From positions 1 through 37,137 of the forward strand of contig JALHDI010000033.1 in the NCBI GenBank assembly GCA_022839045.1: a DNA stretch of 37,137 nucleotides, read 5' to 3'. The translations under genes and the position numbers were made by a program. Shown piece by piece: positions 31,093-37,137 of this stretch. Source of the stretch: Sporomusaceae bacterium. Its GTDB lineage: Bacteria; Bacillota_C; Negativicutes; Sporomusales_B; UBA7701. Position 1 is the stretch's first letter. Each line of letters opens with the position of its first letter. The notes below the pieces were generated by a model. That model was not told the origin of the DNA. It was given only the letters and a program-made list of their open reading frames with translations, and searched no databases.

Positions 31093-32004
31093 TCACCCCA
31101 CTTTATCCAGCATCTGGCCGATGAGCTTGGCCGTCGCTCCCTTGTACTTCTCGCCGGCGTCGGCATCGGCATCCTTGATTTCGCCCAAGGCGGCGAGCAG
31201 GTTGCGGAAGTTAACCACCAGCGCCTCGAACTGGATACCGAACTTCATGACAGCCACGGCCGCGGGGTCCGGCTTGACAGTGGCTTCGACGGTGACCGGC
31301 TGGGCCAGCTGCTCAGTCAGCCGCCTGACCTCCTCCTTGGCTTCATCGAGTTCGCCTTTCATTTCCGCGAGCTTTTCTTCGGAGACGCCGGCCTGCTTAG
31401 CTTCGGTCAACTGGGCGGTCAGGCGGTTAACTTCCTCAGAGGTGCGCTTTTGGTCTTTTTTCAGCTTGTCTATCTCGGCGGTTGCATTTTGAAATGCTTT
31501 TTTGGTTTTATCCAGCGTAGTGCTCAGTGTTTCCCGAGCGTTGTCGGCCTCCTCGGCGCTTTTCTCGGCTTCTGCCGCCCGGGCTAACGCCTCATCGCGC
31601 TTCTTGATGGCTTGCTGCAGCTCTCGGGTCGACATATTGGCAACGTCGTTCTCCTCAGCGAATGCCTCGCGCTGATCGGCAGGGATGCCCAGCAGAGCGA
31701 CCGCCTGGCTGTACGTCAAATCCGCAAACGTTTGCGTTTTTGCGTCCATGCCGAACAGGGCGATTTGATTGGCGCCGTACTCTTCGAATATCTTCATGAG
31801 GTTCTGAGCGGTGCGCGGCGAGTAGTCGACCGATCTCTCCAGCCAGTCGGTCCACTGCCCGTGTTCCAGCATGTCCTTAGCCTCGACTAGGCGGCGGCCG
31901 ATCTCGATGCTGCCACAGAGCATGACGGCCCGGGTCTGGGCCTTGATGCCGTTTATCTCTGCCGCGATGACGTCGGCGGTTCTGATGATGGTAATGTCGT
32001 TCAT
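31093..32004 (-). CDS. DUF3102 protein with coiled coil (303 aa)
   Basis: ATG at 32004 has GGAGGG 8 nt upstream; the open frame above it is an artefact. N-terminal DUF3102: AAEINGIKAQTRAVMLCGSI, IEIGRRLVEAKDMLEHGQW, WLERSVDYSPRTAQNLMKIF, which resembles ParB-type HTH proteins. A Lys/Glu coiled coil (ARAAEAEKSAEEADNAR, DKLKKDQKRTSEEVN) spans residues ~130-225, and the C-terminus is helical. The family is common in early regions of Firmicutes phages and is presumed DNA-binding; experimental function unknown to me. Confidence 0.82.
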   Translation of the reverse strand: MNDITIIRTADVIAAEINGIKAQTRAVMLCGSIEIGRRLVEAKDMLEHGQWTDWLERSVDYSPRTAQNLMKIFEEYGANQIALFGMDAKTQTFADLTYSQAVALLGIPADQREAFAEENDVANMSTRELQQAIKKRDEALARAAEAEKSAEEADNARETLSTTLDKTKKAFQNATAEIDKLKKDQKRTSEEVNRLTAQLTEAKQAGVSEEKLAEMKGELDEAKEEVRRLTEQLAQPVTVEATVKPDPAAVAVMKFGIQFEALVVNFRNLLAALGEIKDADADAGEKYKGATAKLIGQMLDKVG

Positions 32005-32023
32005 GGGTTTTTCCCTCCTCTCG

Positions 32024-33619
32024 TTATGCCGGGACTGTGACCCGGACGCGGGTTTCCTCCGGTTGCAGACGGGCCGCGGTGAACGCATCGACAAATTTCT
32101 GCACGTTGGCGTCGGGGTTGCAATTGCGAAGGCCGCGACATTGGGTAATTGTCATCTTGCCGTTGTATCCTTTATGGATTTCCATCGTAAAAAACGGCTT
32201 GTCGGGCTGTTTCTTGCTGCGGATCAGCAGAATGATGGACCGACCTTCGGCGTAAGCTCGGGCATAGCCACCGACGCAATGTTCCAGGGCTTTGCCCTCG
32301 GCGATCAGCTCCTTCTGGTCTTTGGCCGGCCGGATAAACAGTCCCGACTTCTCGAAACAGTATTTCTGCAGTTCGGCCACCTTCGCCGCAAGTTTTTGGG
32401 CAAGCAGCTCATCGGCCTGGTGCTGGACCTGTTTGATAGTGTTCTGGTGGGCTCGATACAGGTTCCGGGGGAACAAGGTCCGCTCGTTTGCCAGGTCCAG
32501 GTCAAGCTTGACGCAGTCGGCCAGGTAGTCACGCCAGGAGTGCAAAACAGCCTGCTCAGAATAGAAAGCCTGTTTTTTATCCGGGCGGAGCAGGGGAAGT
32601 TGCTTGCTGATGTACGTCCAGGCCCGGCGCAACGTGGTTTGCTTTAGGATCTTCTGCAGGTCGTTATAGCACCAGCCGATGGCTTCATCCACCTGCTTGA
32701 GCTCGGTGAACGTTAGATTCGAGCCGTCTTTTCGGGAAACTTGCAGGTATCGGAGAAACGACGGGTCGACATGAATCTTGGCGGCCTTGAGTTCACGCAG
32801 GTCTTTTTTCGACAACCTCAGAACCTTCATAACCGTCTTTCCTCGCCAGTTGATGCAACCAAAGGTATTGCCGCCTTCGAGCTTGGTCTCCACCAAATGG
32901 TCGAACCCCATCTTGGTCAGATACTCGACGCATGGGTATTTCGCGTATAAGGCAAAGAACTTGACCATGTCGTCGTGATCATACTGCTCCCAAGTGCTGT
33001 AGCGGAACGGAGTGCCGGCTACAGCTGCCGCGATGCTATTTCGGGAATAGCTGACAACAACGTCATTGCTTCCTCCCCAGCCGTTTGCCGTAACCGGAGT
33101 AAACAGGGAATAAACTGATTTGCATTGAGTGATGCTGCCCTTTTCCATCCGGGGCCGGCCGTCCCAAGTAACATAGTAACCGTACTTGTGGCAGAGCATA
33201 TGGGCCTGGCCAGGTCGGAACAGATAAAAGGCCTTGGTAAGATATTGGGTTTTCACCTGCCGGTAGTCACCGCGATAATCGCGTACCGCATAAATCCCCC
33301 GGGCGATAATAGCCTCCGGGTCGTATGTCGATTTTTCGTAGTACACAAAATACCCCTCGTCCAACAGCCGCTTTCGGCCGATGCCAGCTGCCTTAACAAT
33401 ACAGGTACTTCCGCAATGAAGGCATGAGGCTTGGCTATTGTGCCGCAGCTTGGTGTTGGCGGTTTCTTTCCGGCAATGGGTGCAGTAGGCGTTCTGACGT
33501 TTCCCTTCGCGTCGGGTGAACAGATATCGGCTCCACCGGAAAACACTGTCAGTTGCATACTGCTTGATGTCCTCCGACAGATCGGTCGGGAAGTGTTCCA
33601 GAATCTCGTTGATCTCCAT
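32024..33619 (-). CDS. PcfJ-family protein (531 aa)
   Basis: Long protein named after a pCF10 conjugation gene and widespread in phages and plasmids; biochemical role unknown. A zinc-ribbon-like region is formed by C46, C49, C66 and C69 (YCTHCRKE, SCLHCGSTC). The C-terminal half holds the family hallmark around ELIAEGKALEHCVGGYARAY, then SIILLIRSKKQPDKPFFTME and TITQCRGLRNCNP. ATG with GAGAGG upstream, 5 nt after the AcrIIA9/PcfK-like gene, matching the known pcfK-pcfJ pairing. Confidence 0.9.
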   Translation of the reverse strand: MEINEILEHFPTDLSEDIKQYATDSVFRWSRYLFTRREGKRQNAYCTHCRKETANTKLRHNSQASCLHCGSTCIVKAAGIGRKRLLDEGYFVYYEKSTYDPEAIIARGIYAVRDYRGDYRQVKTQYLTKAFYLFRPGQAHMLCHKYGYYVTWDGRPRMEKGSITQCKSVYSLFTPVTANGWGGSNDVVVSYSRNSIAAAVAGTPFRYSTWEQYDHDDMVKFFALYAKYPCVEYLTKMGFDHLVETKLEGGNTFGCINWRGKTVMKVLRLSKKDLRELKAAKIHVDPSFLRYLQVSRKDGSNLTFTELKQVDEAIGWCYNDLQKILKQTTLRRAWTYISKQLPLLRPDKKQAFYSEQAVLHSWRDYLADCVKLDLDLANERTLFPRNLYRAHQNTIKQVQHQADELLAQKLAAKVAELQKYCFEKSGLFIRPAKDQKELIAEGKALEHCVGGYARAYAEGRSIILLIRSKKQPDKPFFTMEIHKGYNGKMTITQCRGLRNCNPDANVQKFVDAFTAARLQPEETRVRVTVPA

Positions 33620-33623
33620 GTGG

Positions 33624-33983
33624 TCAACCTCTCAACAGGTCGTCCAGGCTTACGTCAAAGTCGAGAGCGGGCGCCATCGGGGATACCGCCGGTACCAGCG
33701 AATCGGTCGAGGCGGCGCCTTTGATGCCGAAATAATCGAGCACGACGGCAAACCCTTCGGCATCAGTCAGTACCGCACAGTTGCCTGATTTTTTCTTTTC
33801 AGCCGCGGACCTCATTGCAGACAAGCTGCCGGCGATGGTTTTACCATTCGCCATTACTTTTTCGGCCGCGGTAGGGTTGACTGTCAGCTGGTGCAGTAGC
33901 ATGTCACCAACTACCTGGATGTAGGTATCGTTTGTCTTCGACACCATTTCGTCGCGAATTTTCTCGATGGCTTTGTCGATCAT
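33624..33983 (-). CDS. PcfK / AcrIIA9-family protein, candidate Cas9 inhibitor (119 aa)
   Basis: Helical N-terminal half (AIEKIRDEMVSKTNDTYIQV, VGDMLLHQLTVNPTAAEKVM), a core KTIAGSLSAMRSAAEKK and the strand-turn segment GNCAVLTDAEGFAVVLDYFG, followed by an acidic tail ending in DFDVSLDDLL. This is the pattern I associate with PcfK-like proteins, which include AcrIIA9, a described inhibitor of type II-A Cas9. Similarity is from memory, not computed. It lies in a phage early operon next to PcfJ. AAGGAG precedes the ATG. Whether this member inhibits any Cas9 is unknown; most homologues are untested. Confidence 0.7.
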   Translation of the reverse strand: MIDKAIEKIRDEMVSKTNDTYIQVVGDMLLHQLTVNPTAAEKVMANGKTIAGSLSAMRSAAEKKKSGNCAVLTDAEGFAVVLDYFGIKGAASTDSLVPAVSPMAPALDFDVSLDDLLRG

Positions 33984-33984
33984 A

Positions 33985-34461
33985 TCAATAGCTCCTTTCG
34001 CTTAGTCCTGGCATCAGCGCCGGCATCTGGTTCCGCTCATACGCCGCTGCAATCTGCGGTACCGCCCACTGGCCGACCGTTTGGCCATTGGGCAGCAGCG
34101 TCGGCGCCAGGAATTCATCATCGAAGGTCACGATGCCGGATTCGATTGCTTCCAGCTTCGCCTTGATCAGCAGGGCCATCGCACGCCACCGCTGCCGGCA
34201 CGCTTGCTCCCAGGCGGTTCTCGCCGCCGCCGGACTGCGCCGGGTGCGCCGCTCGGGCGTGTAGGCGAATTCCGGCGCATCCTGGTCCGGCATCGGCAGG
34301 AGGAATCGACACATCCGGCCGTTGGCCTTGAACGTCAGCATGGCGTTGTTGCCTTCCCAGGCGTAGCCGAAGCCCTGGGCGCCGTACCTTTTCAGCGTGC
34401 GCTCGATTTCGCCGCGGGAGCGGGATTCGTCGACCTGGGTACCTTCAGCGTAGCGGGTCAC
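33985..34461 (-). CDS. Conserved phage hypothetical protein (158 aa)
   Basis: Contains KRYGAQGFGYAWEGNNAMLT, then basic RRTRRSPAAARTAWEQA, CRQRWRAMALLIKAKLEAIE, and DDEFLAPTLLPNGQTVGQW. This combination of a helical acidic/basic core and a C-terminal 'LPDG-TVGQ..PQIAAAYE' end is a conserved phage protein of unknown function often found among replication and recombination genes. GTG start overlaps the preceding stop by GTGA. Confidence 0.72.
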   Translation of the reverse strand: MTRYAEGTQVDESRSRGEIERTLKRYGAQGFGYAWEGNNAMLTFKANGRMCRFLLPMPDQDAPEFAYTPERRTRRSPAAARTAWEQACRQRWRAMALLIKAKLEAIESGIVTFDDEFLAPTLLPNGQTVGQWAVPQIAAAYERNQMPALMPGLSERSY

Positions 34462-35732
34462 GACGCCGCCACCTTCCCCACAACCATCCCCTCGATATAA
34501 CCGAGCGCATAATCAAGTGACTGACAAGTTTTCGTTGCGTGATAGTGCAAAAACTTGCTGTCTCGGAATGCCAATCCCCAGACGATAATCGGCTTTTTTA
34601 GCCGCCATGCTTCGCGAATTTCAATGGCCGTTCCGATGTAACCGCCGGCCGGATCGTTGACTTCCACCAGGATAATGTCGGCGTCGTTGATGTCTTCCAT
34701 TGCGCCATCGACAGCCTGTTCTGCGGTTATTTCCTTACCCCGCCTCAGTGGGTTGATTACCCGGACGCCGAGGGCTTCCAACGCGACGGTGGCAGCATCT
34801 CGCCAGCTGATAGCATGGTAACTGTCGACGCAATCGATGGCGCCGGACAGGTATACCGTTGTCGATCGACTGGGCGCCGCATTGCGAGTGAAAATTTCGT
34901 CCAGCTCGGCCGGTGTCGGCGGGTGCGCTGCGGCCGCTTGGTTGGCTGCGGCAATCTCCTGGTATTTCTCGGTACCGATGAACGCAGCCATGGCGGCGGC
35001 TACGGGGGCCGGCTGCGGGTTGGCTGCGGCCGGCAGCGGCGAAACTTTAGGCTGCACGTCTGTGCCCCCCCCGGAGACGTTTTTGTCGCCTGTATTTTCG
35101 GGGGCGACAGGCTTCGCCGTCCGGGGCTTTTTCAGCAGCTTCACTTTCTGTCGCCAGCACTCGTTGTATATCAACGAATCCTTAACGCGAAAACCAGGCG
35201 CGATTTCCTTAGCCGTCATCCCTGCAGCGGCACACTTCTCCAACACTTCTTTTGTAATGTCGGTGCGATCCGACGGCTCGCACTTGATTATCGCCTGGCG
35301 GGGATCCATTTGCCCCGACAAAACACCTTCGTGAAATTTCATTGAGCATCTTTCCTCTCGTTTTGTTTGGTAAAACTCGTAGGGGTCAACATCTTTTCCC
35401 GACGTCTCGTACCGCTGGCCACCGCCAGCTATATGCGATCGAATAGAGTTAATCCATGATCGGCTGTGCCGATACAGTTCCTTGACTTGTGACTCGGTAA
35501 GCCCGGCGGCCAGAAACCGCATCTTCAGCTTAGGGGTTAATTCTTCCCGCGGCATCCGTCGACAGTCGGACATAATGCGCTCCGGTGGCCAGCCAAGATC
35601 CAGGGCCTCATCGGGCGGCGGGAAATAACCCTGCGTTACCCGGCAGGCACTGGGCACTGGCGCCGGTGTGCGGCTCGCTGGCGGTACCGGGATGCCTAGC
35701 CGATGCGATTTGACATTGGTACTGGTGGCCAT
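34458..35732 (-). CDS. Fusion: DNA-binding-like N-terminus and nucleoside deoxyribosyltransferase-like C-terminus (424 aa)
   Basis: Residues 290-390 have the nucleoside 2-deoxyribosyltransferase fold: TTVYLSGAIDCVDSYH, ADIILVEVNDPAGGYIGTAI with the putative catalytic Glu at 371 (AIEIREAW), then PIIVWG. Residues ~60-200 are helical with two HTH-like stretches (LAAGLTESQVKELYRHSRSW; CAAAGMTAKEIAPGFRVKD). A Pro/Ala linker (~205-275) separates the parts. I know no named family with this order. AAGGAG precedes the ATG. It may be a nucleotide- or signal-processing enzyme guided to DNA, but that is inference. Confidence 0.68.
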   Translation of the reverse strand: MATSTNVKSHRLGIPVPPASRTPAPVPSACRVTQGYFPPPDEALDLGWPPERIMSDCRRMPREELTPKLKMRFLAAGLTESQVKELYRHSRSWINSIRSHIAGGGQRYETSGKDVDPYEFYQTKREERCSMKFHEGVLSGQMDPRQAIIKCEPSDRTDITKEVLEKCAAAGMTAKEIAPGFRVKDSLIYNECWRQKVKLLKKPRTAKPVAPENTGDKNVSGGGTDVQPKVSPLPAAANPQPAPVAAAMAAFIGTEKYQEIAAANQAAAAHPPTPAELDEIFTRNAAPSRSTTVYLSGAIDCVDSYHAISWRDAATVALEALGVRVINPLRRGKEITAEQAVDGAMEDINDADIILVEVNDPAGGYIGTAIEIREAWRLKKPIIVWGLAFRDSKFLHYHATKTCQSLDYALGYIEGMVVGKVAAS

Positions 35733-35738
35733 GCTCTT

Positions 35739-35876
35739 TCACTCCTTGCCTAGTCCGCTATAATCAGGGCAGTTGTGGGTACCGGGGCACCCCTGGCACT
35801 TTCCCCCGCAGCTCCGCAGAATCACCATGCAGGTGTCACCGAGGACGCTGTGGTCGCAGTTCCAGCATTCACACAT
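35739..35876 (-). CDS. 45-aa Cys-rich mini-protein
   Basis: ATG at 35874-35876 overlaps the end of the VRR-NUC gene by 8 nt. The product, starting MCECWNCDHSVLGDTCMVIL, has eight Cys at 2, 4, 7, 16, 23, 27, 30 and 36 in 45 residues, so it very likely binds metal. Its stop region contains the AAGGAGTGA that serves as ribosome site for the next gene. The ribosome site of this gene itself is weak (GGGG), so it probably depends on reinitiation. Confidence 0.6.
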   Translation of the reverse strand: MCECWNCDHSVLGDTCMVILRSCGGKCQGCPGTHNCPDYSGLGKE

Positions 35877-36270
35877 CGCCACGGTACCCCAGGGCCTGGA
35901 CGATCCGGACGGCGTCCTCTACTGACCGGGCGACGCCGGCGAGTGCGCCGCGGCCGCTCATGACCGACAGGAATTGTTCCTGCTCCGCCGTCACCCGGCC
36001 GGCCGGCGTCTTGACCTCGATGGAGGTAAACACGCCGAGCGTCCGCCCGACCATGTCGTGGGTGATGAATACAGGTACCACGCCGATGATGTCGGAGAAT
36101 CCCTGGGGCAGCCCTGTATTGAACGGTCGGGCCTTCGGGATTAGCACCCCGCCGCCGCCCAATTTGATTATCTCGTCGCCGGTCCACGCAGAGCCGACGT
36201 TACTCCTGAAAAACGTGCCGTACTTGCTGATCTCGGCCCTGATACGGTTTTGCAGTTCATGTTCCCGCAT
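35869..36270 (-). CDS. VRR-NUC nuclease (133 aa)
   Basis: Standalone VRR-NUC domain of the PD-(D/E)XK superfamily: GFSDIIGVVP (motif with D59), then TSIEVKTPAGRVTAEQEQFL containing the catalytic E-x-K. Such phage proteins act on branched or structured DNA in recombination and replication. The first ~35 residues (RNRIRAEISKYGTFFR-type helix and strand) are the conserved N-terminus. Its ATG overlaps the helicase stop (TAAATG). Confidence 0.85.
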   Translation of the reverse strand: MREHELQNRIRAEISKYGTFFRSNVGSAWTGDEIIKLGGGGVLIPKARPFNTGLPQGFSDIIGVVPVFITHDMVGRTLGVFTSIEVKTPAGRVTAEQEQFLSVMSGRGALAGVARSVEDAVRIVQALGYRGDV

Positions 36271-37137
36271 TTACCTCGCTCCTTCGATTCCAACGATTCC
36301 AAACGGAATATTTTTGACGTTACACATCCGGCGAACCCAGTGGGGGGAATAGCCTCTTCTCATCGCAATTTGCTCAAGCGTCACAACATCGCGGGCTCGG
36401 CCGACTTCTATTTTCTTTTGCTTCCGCTCCAGATCGATAACCTGGGACAGCTCGCCGGCCTTCTGCTCTGGATCGGCTCGCTCCTCGACCGGGTAAATGA
36501 ACTGACAGAAGGGGCACGCCGGCGCCGGTCGGTGAGCGGCGTAACATTTGGGGCACTGCCGCAACGGGAACTCACACTTGGCGGCGCCGGTTTTTTTCTT
36601 GATGCCTTCCAGGCTCCATTCCCGCTCTTCATCCGGCAGGCCGTGGCGGTAAACGTTCCCGACGTGATCGATGATGATAGCCACCTTGCCCGGGTTGTCC
36701 TCGTCCGGCCGCATGGGGCGCATGCTCTGCTGGATGTGCAGCGTCAGCGACTCGGTCGGTCTGGCCAGGATTACCGCCTCCATGGCAGGGACATCAAAAC
36801 CCTCCGATATAAGGTCCACGTTGCAGATGATCCGGATGGTACCGGCCTTGAAATCGCGGATTGCCGCCTTCCTGACTAGATCATGGGTTTCACCGTCGAT
36901 GTGTATCGCGGGGATCCCCGCCTGGCGGAACATCTCGGCCGTGTGCTGGCTGTGGGCGACGCTGGCGCAGTAGCAGACCGCCCGGGCGCCGGGAGCGAGC
37001 TTCTTGTACTGCTCGATTAGGTCGCCGATGATTTCGGCCTTGTCCATGCGCAACGCGACTTCAGACTGAACGTAGTCGCCGTACCGTACCCGAAGGCCGT
37101 CCAGGTTGGCGGCCACCGGCGGCGCGTAATATTTATA
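36271..37137 (-). CDS. SF2 DEAD/DEAH helicase, C-terminal part (open at the window edge)
   Basis: The reading frame continues past 37137 without a start, so only the RecA2 domain and tail are here. Helicase motifs V and VI: IRIICNVDLISEGFDVPAME, then LHIQQSMRPMRPDEDNPGKV, the latter an altered motif VI (usual QxxGRxxRP, here M in place of G). The C-terminus carries a zinc-ribbon (CPKCYAAHRPAPACPFC) and an HTH-like end (RARDVVTLEQIAMRRGYSPHW). These proteins accompany VRR-NUC in phage early operons and unwind DNA. The P-loop lies outside the window. Confidence 0.9.
   Translation of the reverse strand, partial: YKYYAPPVAANLDGLRVRYGDYVQSEVALRMDKAEIIGDLIEQYKKLAPGARAVCYCASVAHSQHTAEMFRQAGIPAIHIDGETHDLVRKAAIRDFKAGTIRIICNVDLISEGFDVPAMEAVILARPTESLTLHIQQSMRPMRPDEDNPGKVAIIIDHVGNVYRHGLPDEEREWSLEGIKKKTGAAKCEFPLRQCPKCYAAHRPAPACPFCQFIYPVEERADPEQKAGELSQVIDLERKQKKIEVGRARDVVTLEQIAMRRGYSPHWVRRMCNVKNIPFGIVGIEGAR

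Larger units (their letters stand above)
561..36843. repeat. Highly iterated palindrome GGTACC (about 52 copies)
   Basis: Counted by eye; examples at 561, 732, 884, 1361, 3386, 4968, 7662, 8154, 8355, 10136, 10430, 11189, 15572, 17741, 18161, 22205, 22288, 23233, 25305, 25946, 26291, 27083, 28375, 28404, 29486, 29649, 29679, 30514, 33691, 34971, 35683, 35883, 36074, 36838. Uniform base composition predicts about 9 and this GC content about 11. Copies are in all codon phases, both operon orientations and intergenic DNA, so codon choice does not explain them. Gaps exist (12.3-15.6, 19.5-22.2, 30.9-33.7 kb). Confidence 0.75.

Noticed and set aside
1..37137. CRISPR arrays, insertion sequences or rRNA genes
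   Set aside because: No regularly spaced direct repeats, transposase motifs or rRNA signatures were seen on either strand.

Overview
This window is most of one integrated tailed phage (a siphovirus-type prophage) plus a sliver of host DNA at the left edge. The phage reads almost entirely on the minus strand, so its logical order runs from right (early) to left (late). The GC-rich coding, GGAGG-type ribosome sites, GTG/TTG starts and Firmicutes-type accessory genes (PcfJ, a PcfK/AcrIIA9-like protein, DUF927 primase-helicase, a late-gene regulator before the terminase) suggest a Firmicutes host. The GC content and the Rhodobacter-GTA-like tail tip fit a diderm Negativicutes lineage (Sporomusa/Pelosinus-like); this taxonomic call is inference.

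Layout. 1-99: host terminator and the 3' half of a tRNA-Arg(CCG), read as one prophage attachment site. 236-3116: accessory ('moron') region with small hypothetical genes, a plus-strand secreted protein and methyltransferase, and a divergent repressor/operator module. 3335-5821: end of the late operon, with terminator, a lysis cassette (two holin-like membrane proteins, an Amidase_3 endolysin) and small proteins. 5833-11569: tail fibre and a GTA-type tail tip (gp15-like hub, NlpC/P60, DUF2163, DUF2460). 11569-17612: tape measure, tail-assembly chaperones joined by a canonical -1 slippery site, tube, terminator, gp10-like and head-tail adaptor. 17678-24405: head and packaging genes in lambda-like order (DUF2190 cement, protease-capsid fusion, portal, gpW, terminase large and small). 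24480-25772: regulator and small genes. 25773-26074: AT-rich intergenic region with six TGGGGTT/AACCCCA sites, a candidate origin or control region. 26075-28943: a primase/DUF927 helicase broken at its P-loop. 29049-37137: early operon with many small overlapping genes, two nucleoside-deoxyribosyltransferase-like proteins, a 3D-domain protein, DUF3102, PcfJ, an AcrIIA9/PcfK-like protein, a VRR-NUC nuclease and the C-terminal part of an SF2 helicase that runs off the window. The integrase is not in the window and probably lies to the right.

How it works together. The right-hand operon supplies replication, recombination and host-takeover functions; the 24.8-kb regulator is placed to switch on the 24.4-to-3.4-kb late operon, which packages DNA, builds head then tail, and lyses the cell. 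The broken replicative helicase suggests the element may be defective, unless it is an assembly error.

The most unusual non-gene signal is the 6-bp palindrome GGTACC, which I counted about 52 times by eye against roughly 9-11 expected from base composition; it occurs in genes, intergenic DNA and ribosome-binding sites alike, and one copy sits exactly at the helicase break.
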